A stretch of DNA of 64,000 nt from an uncultured Lachnospiraceae bacterium (GTDB lineage: Bacteria; Bacillota; Clostridia; Lachnospirales; Lachnospiraceae): assembly GCA_934309145.1 (NCBI GenBank), contig CAKRCW010000006.1, forward strand, positions 104,803-168,802. Direction: 5' to 3'. A program made the position numbers and the translations under genes. Under the pieces are notes generated by a model, which was not told the origin of the DNA, made no database searches, and saw only the letters and a list, made by a program, of their open reading frames with translations. This document shows positions 45,411-55,700 of the stretch, in pieces. How positions within the stretch are numbered: the first letter of the stretch is position 1; each line of letters opens with the position of its first letter.

Positions 45411-46616
45411 ATGGCACAATATAATTATAAGGTCATGGACAAAAGCGGCAAGATGAAGAAGGGTGTCGTTGAGGCCAACAATGAGGACAAAGCCAAAGAG
45501 AAGCTTAAGGCTGAGGGTTACATAGTTCAGGATATTAAGGAACAGGGTGCAGGTGCTAAGCTTAAGATTGGCAAGAAGGTAAAAGATAAGGATCTTGCAG
45601 TATTCTGCAAGCAGTTTGTATCAGTGCTTAATGCAGGTGTTACAATTATAACAGCACTTGAGATGATGGGAGAGCAGTTGGAGAATAAGACATTACAGGC
45701 TGCACTTCGTGAAGCACAGGCTTATGTGCAAAAGGGTGGTACGCTCGCCGATGCGTTTAAGCTTAATCCTAAGGTATTCCCACCTATCATGGTTAACATG
45801 GTAGCTGCCGGTGAGATGTCAGGTAATCTGGAGGTCTGTTTTGAGAGACTTACATCACACTTTGAAAATTCTAATGCACTTCGTTCTAAGGTTAAGAGTG
45901 CTATGACATATCCTATTGTAATATTGGTTATCGTTATCGCAGTTGTTATCGTATTGCTTATGACAGTTATACCTCAGTTTGCACAGATGTTTAGTGACCT
46001 TGGTTCGGACTTGCCTAAGGCAACACAGATGCTTATTGATTTCAGTGAGTTTTTACAGCACAAGTGGTATATAGTATTACTTATTGTTGTGGCAGTTGTG
46101 GCAGCATTCAAGTTTGTTGGAAAGACAGATGCAGGTTCGCTTCTTTATGCTAAGATAGGACTTAAGGCACCAATCTTTGGACAGCTTACAATTAAGTCAG
46201 CAGCAGCAACATTCTCTAGAACATTATCAACACTTATGGCATCTGGTATCTCACTCATTGATTCGGTTGAGCAGGTTGCCAAGATGATGAATAACAGAAT
46301 TATAAGAGACGGACTTCTTGATGCTAAGACACAGATAGCTAAGGGTGTTCCACTCTCTAAGCCTATCAGGGATATGGAAGTGTTCCCTAACATGCTTCCT
46401 CAGATGATTAAGATCGGTGAGGAGACAGGTAACATAGAGGAGATGGTAGACAAGGTTGCAGATTACTATGAGATGGAAGTTAACGATGCAGCAGATGCAC
46501 TTACATCCATGCTTGAGCCTATGATTATCGTTATCATGGGTGTTGTAGTAGGTGGTATCGTATTATGTATTTACTCACCTATGCTTAACATGTACGATGC
46601 TATTGACAGCTACTAA
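45411..46616 (+). CDS. pilC: Type IV pilus inner membrane platform protein PilC
   Basis: PilC (GspF family) is the membrane platform through which PilB and PilT act on pilins. ATG 45411, just after GGAGGAG, gives 401 residues; a frame from 45303 has an extra hydrophobic N-terminus and no ribosome site. Two GspF domains repeat the pattern: FCKQFVSVLNAGVTIITALE.. with GEMSGNLEVCFERL (about 60-185) and FSRTLSTLMASGISLIDSVE with IGEETGNIEEMVDKVADYYE (about 265-390). Three membrane segments lie near 165-195, 218-240 and 370-395. Confidence 0.95.
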   Translation: MAQYNYKVMDKSGKMKKGVVEANNEDKAKEKLKAEGYIVQDIKEQGAGAKLKIGKKVKDKDLAVFCKQFVSVLNAGVTIITALEMMGEQLENKTLQAALREAQAYVQKGGTLADAFKLNPKVFPPIMVNMVAAGEMSGNLEVCFERLTSHFENSNALRSKVKSAMTYPIVILVIVIAVVIVLLMTVIPQFAQMFSDLGSDLPKATQMLIDFSEFLQHKWYIVLLIVVAVVAAFKFVGKTDAGSLLYAKIGLKAPIFGQLTIKSAAATFSRTLSTLMASGISLIDSVEQVAKMMNNRIIRDGLLDAKTQIAKGVPLSKPIRDMEVFPNMLPQMIKIGEETGNIEEMVDKVADYYEMEVNDAADALTSMLEPMIIVIMGVVVGGIVLCIYSPMLNMYDAIDSY

Positions 46617-46635
46617 AAATTATCAGTTTGGGTAC

Positions 46636-46661
46636 AAATCGGTAGGCGAGGATGCCGGTTT
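46636..46661 (+). promoter_or_regulatory. Hairpin in the pilC-pilA leader
   Basis: AAATCGGT can pair with GCCGGTTT (8 pairs, two G-U) around a 10-base loop, 40 bases before the pilA start. A weak T-rich stretch follows. It may be a processing or stabilising stem, or a leaky terminator between pilC and pilA. It does not match the cyclic-di-GMP riboswitch that controls pilin genes in some clostridia. Confidence 0.35.
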
Positions 46662-46700
46662 CTATCATATATTTATTTAAAAAGAAAAGGAGAGAAAATT

Positions 46701-47321
46701 ATGAAGAAAACAAACAAAGGTTTTTCACTTGTAGAGCTTATTATCGTTATTGCGATTATGGCTATTCTTGCAGGTGCTATCGCTCCAGCACTTATCAGAT
46801 ACATTGATAAGTCTAGAAAGTCAAATGATGTATCATCATGTAAGACAATTAAGACAGCTGTTGAGACAGCTCTTGGTAACGAGGATATTTATGAGTTCCT
46901 TGTTAACAACATGTCTGGTGCTACAGTAACAATCGAGGTTGTTCCTAACAAGACTACAAAGTCAACAACTGCAATTGGAACAGGCGACAATGGTGATGGA
47001 TTAGTAATTAATGGTTTAACTAAGGACAATCCAGCAGATTTAAATCTCAACATTACAGCTGATGATGTACTTGCTGAGATTGGTACAAACATCGGTGAGA
47101 AGACACCTAAGCTTAAGTACAAGAAGGAGATTAAGGCATCAGCTTCAGGCCTTTCAGCTGCTGTTACTCCAGAGAGCTTCTATGTAGTAATCAACAAGAA
47201 GGGTACAGTTTACGTAGGTATCGGTGCGTCAGGTAAGACATCTGTTGGTGTTAGCTCATCAACAGGTCTGTTAACAGACATCATTGAGGTAGCTCCAGAC
47301 GTAAATAAGGCTTACCAGTAA
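46701..47321 (+). CDS. pilA: Major type IV pilin PilA
   Basis: A 206-residue prepilin with a short basic leader MKKTNKG cleaved before Phe, then the type IVa N-terminal helix FSLVELIIVIAIMAILAG with Glu5. Residues about 40-206 form the globular head, rich in Thr, Ser, Gly and Lys. The leader type and separate position between pilC and the peptidase gene mark it as the major pilin. AAGGAGAG precedes the start, a strong site. It is flanked by two hairpins, which fits a highly expressed, stable transcript. Base use is richer in C-ending codons than its neighbours, as in abundant proteins. Confidence 0.93.
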   Translation: MKKTNKGFSLVELIIVIAIMAILAGAIAPALIRYIDKSRKSNDVSSCKTIKTAVETALGNEDIYEFLVNNMSGATVTIEVVPNKTTKSTTAIGTGDNGDGLVINGLTKDNPADLNLNITADDVLAEIGTNIGEKTPKLKYKKEIKASASGLSAAVTPESFYVVINKKGTVYVGIGASGKTSVGVSSSTGLLTDIIEVAPDVNKAYQ

Positions 47322-47343
47322 AACAATAAAGATTATATATTTG

Positions 47344-47377
47344 TTAAGTTCCACCTGATTCGCCAGGTGGAATTTAA
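47344..47377 (+). terminator. Strong hairpin after pilA, partial terminator or 3' stabiliser
   Basis: TTAAGTTCCACCTG (47344-47357) pairs with CAGGTGGAATTTAA (47364-47377), 14 pairs with one G-U and a 6-base loop. The downstream T tract is broken (CTGTATATTTTATT), so termination is probably partial. Such a stem would also protect pilA mRNA from 3' decay and lower expression of pilD and later genes relative to pilA. Confidence 0.7.
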
Positions 47378-47424
47378 CTGTATATTTTATTATACTTTGT
47401 GGCTTGAAAGGGAATTGATTTGCT

Positions 47425-48213
47425 ATGAACAATTTAACATTTAACATAATAGTTGCGGCTATTTTTGGACTGTATGGTATAGTTATAGGTAGCTTTGTCA
47501 ATGTATTGATACTTAGATTACCGATTCATGAGAGTATAACTCTTAAGAGGTCACATTGTATGAATTGTGGACATACGCTCGCATGGTACGAGCTGTTTCC
47601 GTTATTTAGTTACTTATTTTTGAGGGGGAAGTGCAGGCATTGTAAGGCACATATATCCGTGCAGTATCCTATAGTGGAGGCTGTAAATGGAGTACTATAT
47701 GTGATTCTCTTCCTCGTAAAAGGAATCACTGTTGAGACGTTCCTGTATTGCCTGTGTGCTTCTGCCTTATTGGCATTAAGTGTAATTGATTGGCGAACCC
47801 AGACAATTCCACTTGGTTTTAATATTTTTATATTTATATTAGGACTGGTTAGACTTATTACTGATATCAGTAATTGGAGTCAGTATGTAATCGGTTTGTT
47901 TGCGGTCAGCGGTTTTTTACTATTACTATGGCTCATAACTAAGGGCAGAGGAATAGGAGACGGTGACATAAAACTTATGGCAGCAACCGGCTTACTGTTA
48001 GGCTGGCAGCTTAATATTGTAGCATTTTTATTAGGATGTATTATAGGTTCTGTAGTACACCTTGTAATAATGGCTGTTAAGAAAGCTGGCAGAGTGTTGG
48101 CTTTCGGCCCATACTTATCTATGGGCGTATATATAGCAATGATATGGGGTGAGCAGCTTGTGAGCTGGTACCTGAGAGTATGTGGACTATCTCTTAGTCC
48201 TAGAATTAATTAA
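47425..48213 (+). CDS. pilD: Prepilin peptidase / N-methyltransferase PilD
   Basis: PilD cleaves prepilin leaders at the inner membrane face and methylates the new N-terminus. The 262-residue polytopic protein has the N-terminal methylase-type loop with paired zinc cysteines CMNCGH and CRHCKA (about 45-76), and the two catalytic aspartates in SVIDWRTQTIP (about 117) and GIGDGDIKLM (about 178-187). About eight membrane segments. It should process PilA and the minor prepilins encoded downstream. Confidence 0.95.
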   Translation: MNNLTFNIIVAAIFGLYGIVIGSFVNVLILRLPIHESITLKRSHCMNCGHTLAWYELFPLFSYLFLRGKCRHCKAHISVQYPIVEAVNGVLYVILFLVKGITVETFLYCLCASALLALSVIDWRTQTIPLGFNIFIFILGLVRLITDISNWSQYVIGLFAVSGFLLLLWLITKGRGIGDGDIKLMAATGLLLGWQLNIVAFLLGCIIGSVVHLVIMAVKKAGRVLAFGPYLSMGVYIAMIWGEQLVSWYLRVCGLSLSPRIN

Positions 48214-48242
48214 TCACTGATTAGCGAGGGAGGCTATAGCGA

Positions 48243-49925
48243 ATGGCAAAGAGTGGCAAAGTGTTATCTATTGATATCACAAACGAGAGTATTACAATTA
48301 TCGAGTTAACTGCTTCTTCTAAAAAGCAGAGTTATATACATAACGTAATTATATTTGAGACACCTGAGGATTCATATGAAGATGGAGTTCTTAAGGAGCC
48401 TGAGAAGATTGCTAATGCAATCAGAGAACAGTTGGTAGCAAGAGGCATAAGCAATAGAAATGCTATATTTGTACTTTCATCTACCAAGATTGTAAACAGA
48501 GAGGTTATGATACCTTTCGTAAAAGAGAATAAAATCAGAGGAATCATCAATTCTAACTCACAAGAGTATTTCCCTGTGAATATAGAGGATTATGTGGTTT
48601 CTCATTCTGTGCTTGAGACTGTAACTGACGAAGAGAACAATAAGCAGATTCGTGTACTTGCAGTTGCAGCACCGGCTCATATGGTTAAGTCATATTATGA
48701 ACTTGGTGCGTTGGCAGGACTTAATGTAGTATCACTTGACTATATCGGTAATGCTATGTTCCAGCTTATTAAGACTCAGACAGTACAGAATGCAACAACT
48801 ATGGTAATCCAGTTAGGAAGTGAGTCCACAGTACTTAATATAGTACAGGGCGAGAACCTTCTTCTTCAGAGAACAGTGCCATATGGTACAAACTCTGTTG
48901 TTAATGTAGTAATGGATGAGAAGGGTGTAGATGCTACAACCGCTATGACATTATTACAGAATGACCGTCTTATAACGGTTGACTATGATGATAATGAGAC
49001 AACAGGTGCGTTCAGATATCTTGTTAACAATATCGGACGTGTAATGGACTTCTATGCTACTAAGAATCCTGATAAGCCTATTGAGGAGGTTTATCTTACT
49101 GGTGACGGAGCACTTATCCGTGGTATAGATGGCTTGTTTAAGATACAGCTTAATGTAAACACAAGAATTATGGACAGCTTGTACAATATCAAGTTTGATC
49201 CAAGCATTGATATGAAGGTATACAATCCTGTATATCTTGTAACACCTATCGGTGCAGCATTTGCTCCTATGAACTTTATACCTCAGGATGCAGCTGCAGC
49301 TAAGAAGGCTGGAAGTGGAAGCCTTACACCTTATGTAGCAGCAGTGGTAGTTGCAGCGGTAGTAGCAGCAGCCGGCTCATTTATATCTATAAAGGATAAG
49401 AATGATGCTACACAGCGAAGAGATGAGGTTCAGGAGGATATCAACAGAATCAGTGATATCGACCAGATAATTCAGGATTATGATTCAGCAAGAACAACAT
49501 ATAATGAGCTTCAGACTATGTATCTCTCAACATATCAGTTGAATGAGAATGCAAGAATATTTATATCAGAGCTTGAGGAGAATCTTCCTACAGATGTTGT
49601 GATAACAGGATTTTCAACATCTAATGCCGGAGTAATACTTCCATGTACATCAAGCAGCTATGAGGGTATGGCTGACACAGTTATTCAGCTTAAGAATATT
49701 TCTTGTGTAGATAATGTTAATATTCCAAGCTATACAAAGACAGTTGATGAGGAGACAGGTGAGACAACCTTCACATTCTCAGTTTCAGTAACATATGTTG
49801 ACATGAGCGATGATATCCTTGGCGGAGTTGTTGATGTAGAGGATGACCTTGCACCGGCAGAGGATACAACAGCAGCAGATGACACAACAACAGAGTCAGC
49901 AGATGACACAGAAGATGCAGAGTAG
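48243..49925 (+). CDS. pilM: Fused PilM-PilN type IV pilus alignment protein
   Basis: In most species PilM (actin-like, cytoplasmic) and PilN (one membrane segment) are separate proteins that bind through the PilN N-terminal peptide. Here they are one 560-residue chain. Residues about 1-345 are the PilM ATPase fold (LSIDITNESITIIEL at the N-terminus; YLTGDGALIRGIDGL at about 281), then a membrane segment at about 363-383, then a PilN-like coiled coil and ferredoxin-like domain (about 390-525: ISELEENLPTDVVITGFS). The last 30 residues are Asp/Glu/Thr-rich. It starts 29 bases after pilD with GAGGGAGG upstream. The next gene is pilO. Confidence 0.88.
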   Translation: MAKSGKVLSIDITNESITIIELTASSKKQSYIHNVIIFETPEDSYEDGVLKEPEKIANAIREQLVARGISNRNAIFVLSSTKIVNREVMIPFVKENKIRGIINSNSQEYFPVNIEDYVVSHSVLETVTDEENNKQIRVLAVAAPAHMVKSYYELGALAGLNVVSLDYIGNAMFQLIKTQTVQNATTMVIQLGSESTVLNIVQGENLLLQRTVPYGTNSVVNVVMDEKGVDATTAMTLLQNDRLITVDYDDNETTGAFRYLVNNIGRVMDFYATKNPDKPIEEVYLTGDGALIRGIDGLFKIQLNVNTRIMDSLYNIKFDPSIDMKVYNPVYLVTPIGAAFAPMNFIPQDAAAAKKAGSGSLTPYVAAVVVAAVVAAAGSFISIKDKNDATQRRDEVQEDINRISDIDQIIQDYDSARTTYNELQTMYLSTYQLNENARIFISELEENLPTDVVITGFSTSNAGVILPCTSSSYEGMADTVIQLKNISCVDNVNIPSYTKTVDEETGETTFTFSVSVTYVDMSDDILGGVVDVEDDLAPAEDTTAADDTTTESADDTEDAE

Positions 49926-49942
49926 GGAAGGGGGTTATATAT

Positions 49943-51028
49943 ATGTCAAAGAACAATATTAAGATATTATTAGCATTAGTTGCAGTTTTAATTCTTGTAG
50001 GTGCATACATGTATGTATATAAGCCTAATAAGGATGACGCAGACAGTATCAAATCAGAGACAAAGACACTTGAAACACAGTTGGCAGAGCTTCAGGCAAA
50101 AGAGAAGGACAGAGACCAGTATGAGGCTATGACTAAGGAATACTATGCTAAGTTTGATGATGTTATCAAACATTTCCCTGCTAACCTTGATCAGGAAGTA
50201 TCAATCATGTTCATGAAGGGTGTTGAGGATACATACCATGGCCAGTTTGACATAAGCACAGCAGGTCTTGGTCAGGCTACAGATTTCTTCACACTTAGTG
50301 GAAACGCTAATGCACCTGACGGATATACATGTTATTCAGCAGCACTTCCTATATCGTATACAGGTACATATGACAGTATCAAGGATGTTATTGATTATGT
50401 CATGAATTTCACATATAGAATGAATATCTCATCATTCAGTATAGCTTATGATGCTGAGAATGATATCGCAACAGGTACAATTGCTCTTAATGCATATGCA
50501 ATTGCCGGTGGAGACAGAGAAGGCGGACTTGTTGATGTTGATATCGATGTTGAAAACGGTGTAGATAACATCTTTATCGGAGGTAACGGAGCACCTTCTA
50601 CTACATCATATGAGTATGATGCAACTAACGGAGATGAGCTTGCAACTAACAATGATGTTAAGATTACATTATCTAATGCAGCAAATGATTCTGTAGACGG
50701 AATTCTTGTATCATCAGCCAGCGGAACTAACGTATCAAGCGATGAGAATTCAGTACAGACAGTCTCATTGGATATATATGAAGAGGATGGCAAGAATTAC
50801 GCAAAATATTCTATTGGAAGTGATGAGAGTGTAGTAGAACTTACATCTTCTAATGTTAAGGTATACGTTGAGTCATCAAAGCGTGCAGATGCAGATGATA
50901 AAAATGGTGTTAAACTTAATATCTCTAACAGCACAAGCATGGTAGTATTTGTAAAAGTAGCAGATGATGATACAACATCACCTAGATTCTCATTAGGAAG
51001 CAAGTCAGGATCTGTTAAGGTATATTAA
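49943..51028 (+). CDS. pilO: PilO-like pilus alignment protein with a C-terminal extension
   Basis: PilO forms, with PilN, the periplasm-side alignment complex. This 361-residue protein has a short cytoplasmic start, one membrane segment (about 7-27), a coiled coil (about 35-65) and a ferredoxin-like PilO core to about 185 (LPISYTGTYDSIKDVIDYVMNF). Residues about 190-361 are an acidic, Ser/Asn/Asp-rich extension not found in usual PilO (about 200 residues). In a monoderm cell this part would lie in the wall zone, possibly guiding the pilus through peptidoglycan. AGGGGG precedes the start. Confidence 0.8.
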   Translation: MSKNNIKILLALVAVLILVGAYMYVYKPNKDDADSIKSETKTLETQLAELQAKEKDRDQYEAMTKEYYAKFDDVIKHFPANLDQEVSIMFMKGVEDTYHGQFDISTAGLGQATDFFTLSGNANAPDGYTCYSAALPISYTGTYDSIKDVIDYVMNFTYRMNISSFSIAYDAENDIATGTIALNAYAIAGGDREGGLVDVDIDVENGVDNIFIGGNGAPSTTSYEYDATNGDELATNNDVKITLSNAANDSVDGILVSSASGTNVSSDENSVQTVSLDIYEEDGKNYAKYSIGSDESVVELTSSNVKVYVESSKRADADDKNGVKLNISNSTSMVVFVKVADDDTTSPRFSLGSKSGSVKVY

Positions 51029-51043
51029 GAGAGGATGGGATTT

Positions 51044-52786
51044 ATGGCAAGAAACAAAAACAAAGGTTTCAGTATAGTTGAAATCGTCATAGCCATAGCC
51101 GTACTTACATTGCTTTTGACTCCTATTGTTAAGCAGCTAGCTCAGACAATGCGAACAAATCGTATAGCCAAGGAACAGCAGTATGCAAATGAGAATGCAC
51201 AGTATGTATTAGAGTATATCCAGAACACTCCTCAGGAGGTAATGTTAGATGATACAAAGGATGTGCATGTGCAAGGTGATACAATTGACAGACAGGATAT
51301 TGATTGCGAAGTTTATGAGATAACAGATATAGACGGAACAGCAACTATCTTAAGAATGTCATCACCTGATACAATTACTTACAATGCATACAAATATGAT
51401 TTAAATGATGTAGAACTTGGAAGCCGTAAAACTAATTATACCAGAACTGCTTATCTTGATGATTTATCATTACAGATAATGTCAACAGCATTCGAAACAT
51501 CACAGGGCTCTGACAGAAGCTGTAGAATAGCTTATGATCTTTCTGCTATAGATGGATGGGAGCTTACTGACGAGGGAAGCTTAGTTAGGCGCAATGCTGA
51601 TGGGTTTGTCACAGCTATTGTATGTAAGGATGTCAGTACATATGACAATTATGTGAATCCTAATACCGTTGAACTTGGTAACATCAAAGATCTTGATAGC
51701 AGCAAGTTAGCACTTATCACAGGAACAACTACAGATTTTGATTCACAGGCTGAGAGCGATTTCTATTCACTTACATTAAGTTATCTGAAGAACAGCTCTA
51801 ATCCTACTGATAAGAAGATATATGAGCAGGAGTTAGAGAATGGTCTTGATAGAAATAAGAGTCCACTGTTCACCAGTGATTATTTAACTAATATAAGTAA
51901 GATGACATTGGTTACAATTCGTAAGGCTCCTACCGATATAACTGATGAGACAAAGGGCGGAGTATATAACGTAAGTGTTGATGTATTCTATGAGAATACA
52001 TGGTTAAAAGGCAAGACAGTTAATGGAGAAGCAATAAAATATGAGCTTAAATACAATGCATATACACAGGATTTCAAGTATGATAGTACAGAGAAGTGTC
52101 CTGATATATACATAGAGTATCAGCCATATGCTATTGATTATGATGTAAGTAATCCAGCAACAACCACTGTAAGATATGCAGCAGATGAATATCTTCTTAT
52201 AGATAATACAGCAGATGAGGCTAATGTATATCTTTATAAGCCAAAGTGGGATATGGCATACAAGTATATGAACAGTGGCATTACAAGGTATGATGAGTCA
52301 CTCAGTGCATTTAGCCAGGATGTGTATTATACCACAACTCTTAAGTCCGATACTTATACTATAGAGGATGTTAAGGATGCGGATGGCAATGTCATTGATT
52401 CTAAGATTACTTATACCAAGAGTGATTACACTAAGGTAAAGATTCATGTTAATGATTTAAATGACAGTAGTAACTCGGATTATAAAAAGACAACTATATA
52501 TACAAATCTTCCTGTAGACCCTGTAAATCAGACAGTAGATGGGGAAACACCACAGTTTATATGTAATGAGAGTACAAGTGCAGGAACAAGTATATATGGC
52601 AGTAAGTTCTTTGTTAATAACACTGTGAGAAATGTATTCAGCTTCGATGATGATAATCTGAAGAAGGTTGGAAGTGAGGATAACAAGGAAGACAGACTTT
52701 ACACAGTTTCAGTAGTACTTGAACCAGATAACACAGCAATGGCTAACGAAGTTTCTATAACTGGAGCGAAGGGAGGCGGTTTTTAG
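51044..52786 (+). CDS. Large minor prepilin, PilV/GspI-like
   Basis: A 580-residue prepilin-like protein. ATG 51044 (AGAGAGG nine bases upstream) gives leader MARNKNKG, then FSIVEIVIAIAVLTLLLTPIV with Glu5, so PilD should process it. The membrane helix pattern with VLTLLLTPI resembles PilV/GspI minor pilins. Typical minor pilins are 130-250 residues; the remaining about 540 residues form a large extracellular head rich in Asp, Thr, Tyr and Ser with no recognised domain. The stop is directly followed by the TTG start of the next gene. Confidence 0.82.
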   Translation: MARNKNKGFSIVEIVIAIAVLTLLLTPIVKQLAQTMRTNRIAKEQQYANENAQYVLEYIQNTPQEVMLDDTKDVHVQGDTIDRQDIDCEVYEITDIDGTATILRMSSPDTITYNAYKYDLNDVELGSRKTNYTRTAYLDDLSLQIMSTAFETSQGSDRSCRIAYDLSAIDGWELTDEGSLVRRNADGFVTAIVCKDVSTYDNYVNPNTVELGNIKDLDSSKLALITGTTTDFDSQAESDFYSLTLSYLKNSSNPTDKKIYEQELENGLDRNKSPLFTSDYLTNISKMTLVTIRKAPTDITDETKGGVYNVSVDVFYENTWLKGKTVNGEAIKYELKYNAYTQDFKYDSTEKCPDIYIEYQPYAIDYDVSNPATTTVRYAADEYLLIDNTADEANVYLYKPKWDMAYKYMNSGITRYDESLSAFSQDVYYTTTLKSDTYTIEDVKDADGNVIDSKITYTKSDYTKVKIHVNDLNDSSNSDYKKTTIYTNLPVDPVNQTVDGETPQFICNESTSAGTSIYGSKFFVNNTVRNVFSFDDDNLKKVGSEDNKEDRLYTVSVVLEPDNTAMANEVSITGAKGGGF

Positions 52787-55700
52787 TTGAAGCTTATAAA
52801 GAAAATAAAAGAAAGACTAAACAGAAAACTGAACAATCAAGGCTCTAGTATAGTAATGGTAGTTGTTGCACTTGGTTTTATAGGCATTATAGTTGGTGCA
52901 CTTTTGATGGCTGCAGGTTCAGCATATCGTCTTAAGCTGCAGCAGATGTATGCACAGGATAACTTCTATTATGTAGAGCAGGCTATGCAGGAGATATATG
53001 CTTCTGTAGGAACACAGACTGTAACAGAGATGAAGGATGCCTATACACATACATTGGAGAACATGGTTTACTATGATGTTGAGTTAGGAACATATGTAAC
53101 AATATCAGATGAAGAAGCTAACGAGATGTTCAAGAAACAGTTTATGAACAACATCAAGGGAAGTTCTTATTTTGGACAGAGTACATCTGATTTAGCAGAT
53201 AATCTTGAGACAGCTATAACAAATGATACTGTTAAGCTTGATAAGGATAAATTAAGCATAGTACAGACAGATACATCAATTACAATTAAGGATGTAACTC
53301 TAACTAGAACTCAGGAATATGCAAAATCAGTTGCAAGTGGTACATATACACAGACAGTTTCAGCTGATATCGTAATTAGCGAGCCTGATTTTGAAGTTGA
53401 TTTTAACAACTTTGCAATGGATTACTCAACAATCTTTGATTATGCAATGGTTGCAGATATGGGTGTTGAGGTTCACCAGAATAGTGGTACACCACTTACA
53501 ATAGCCGGTAATATATATGCAGCTTCTGATTATTACAATAAGGCATATAACTGGGGATTAGATGATAAGGGTGTAGATTCTGCTAATCTTATTGACGGAA
53601 GCTTCAGTGCAGGTGTAGATGAGGATGGCAAAATCACATCTAACAAGGTAAAGGGTACATACACAGTTAATGAAGATGGTCAGAATGTTGATAAGGAACT
53701 TGAGTATGACCTTGTTGGAGTTTCAAACAAGTCCCTTCTTCCTTCAATAGGTAAAGAGAAGGAAAATGGCTTGGTAAATGATGATGTATATGGTGATTAT
53801 ACAGATGCTCAGGGTGACCTCTATAAATTTGATGGTGAGAATGAGAGAAGTAAGTATTCAGGCTTATACATCACAGGCTCTAATGTATCTATAATGGCTG
53901 ACAGTGTTATTGTACCAGGTTCTATAGCTGTTATGAATACTTCAGAGCTTACTGTATATGGTATGTCTGGTTCGCAGACCTTACCTCAGGTTTGGGCAGA
54001 TGATATAGTGCTTGGAGGAACAAGTACAGGTAAGAAGGAGGGTACTTCTTCAGAATATACATATACAGGTTCACAGGCTACATTCAGAGCAAATCTGTTT
54101 GTAAAAGATGATACACAGATAGATGCAGAGGGTTCATCATTCACACTTAGTGGTTCATACTATGGTTATGGTGATGGAACATCAAGTGATAGCAGACAGT
54201 TTATAGCAACTGTAGATCCTGACCATTTTAAGATGGTTAAGAGAGATGAAAATAACAATGTTGTATATAAGAAGGGCGATGGAGAAACAATAGTTGTTGC
54301 TCAGGCAGATAAGGATGAAAATGGTAATCCAATACCTGTTTACGATTTCAACAGAGGACATTTTAACAGTAGTTCTATTGTTGTAAATGGACAGAATTCT
54401 AATCTTGATTTGTCAGCAACACAGGAAATTTTCATAGCTGGTCGTGCTTATGTAGAGTTATCTAAGTACGGAACAACTTCTACAAGTAATGCTAATGATA
54501 CAACATCAAGTGTTAAGACAACAACATATGAATATGTTAAGGATTCTAGTGGTCATACAGGTTTTGTAGAAGACTATAAGACTGGTGAAAGTATTTCAAC
54601 TAAGACTAGTCAGCTTATATATATAGTATCTAATTTTGGTACTGTATCTACAATAACTAATGGTAATATAACTCCTAATGTACAGTATAGTGCAGTGGAT
54701 ATTCCGGATACATGGAACGGAGTTGGCTTTGATGATGATCCTGATGATAAGGTAGTTGGTTTCGGAGATTTCTTCCCTAAGGAGATATTCCAAGGAAAGC
54801 TTCCTGTCAAGAAGGAGACAATCAAGGGAAGAGATTATGTATTCATTGACTTTGATACAGCTTATAATGACGTAATTAAGGCTGCTGCTGATATGACTAT
54901 AAATCCTGCATTGCCAGCAAGCACACAGCAGACTTTGACAACATCTAAGAATATTGCTTCTGCAATAGTTGCAAAATATTCTTCTGCTGATGAATTCCAA
55001 AGTGCATACGCAGTATTCTATGCTGCAGAGAGCCTTAAGGGTGAAACTAGTAATTATGTTTCAATGCTTTCAAATATATATGCTTATAGTGATTTCACAC
55101 AGGGAGATATTATATTACCTGCTACATCAACTTCAGCAGGAATTGATTTCTCAAGTGAGATATACTCAAGTGGCGCTATATCAATGAAGCTTGGTAACTC
55201 ATTTACAATGACAACTGTTGATAAGGAATTATCAGATGGTACATCTGTAGTTAATAATCTTATGCTTGATACTAATCTTGCAAGCTATAAGGATTCTGTT
55301 ATAACTCAGACAAATGAAGCTTTGAAGGTTGCATCTTTGTCAGATGACTTAGAGACAGAGTACAATTATATGAAGTGGAATCTTGCACATTATAAAGACA
55401 ATAATGTAGAGAAGTCATATGTTAAGGATCTTGTTAAGAAGTATGGCGAGGATGCTATAACACCAATTAACAGATATATGCAGTTCTCTAATATCGGAGT
55501 TGAGACAGAGAGCAAGGCTGGTGACGGACATAAGGTATCTGATGTTAAGAATTATGTTGTAAATGGTGGTTCTGACAACGGAACAGCATATAGAATATGG
55601 GCTTCTGAGGATGATATCGTTGTCGATGACGAGTATATAACTACTGTAATTGATGAGGATGGAAATTCAGTTACCAAGACAATTAAGAATGCTAATGTAA

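Noticed and set aside
46621..46700. Cyclic-di-GMP riboswitch before pilA
   Set aside because: Clostridial pilin genes can have one, but the leader is too short and lacks the conserved GCACAGGGCAAACC-like core.
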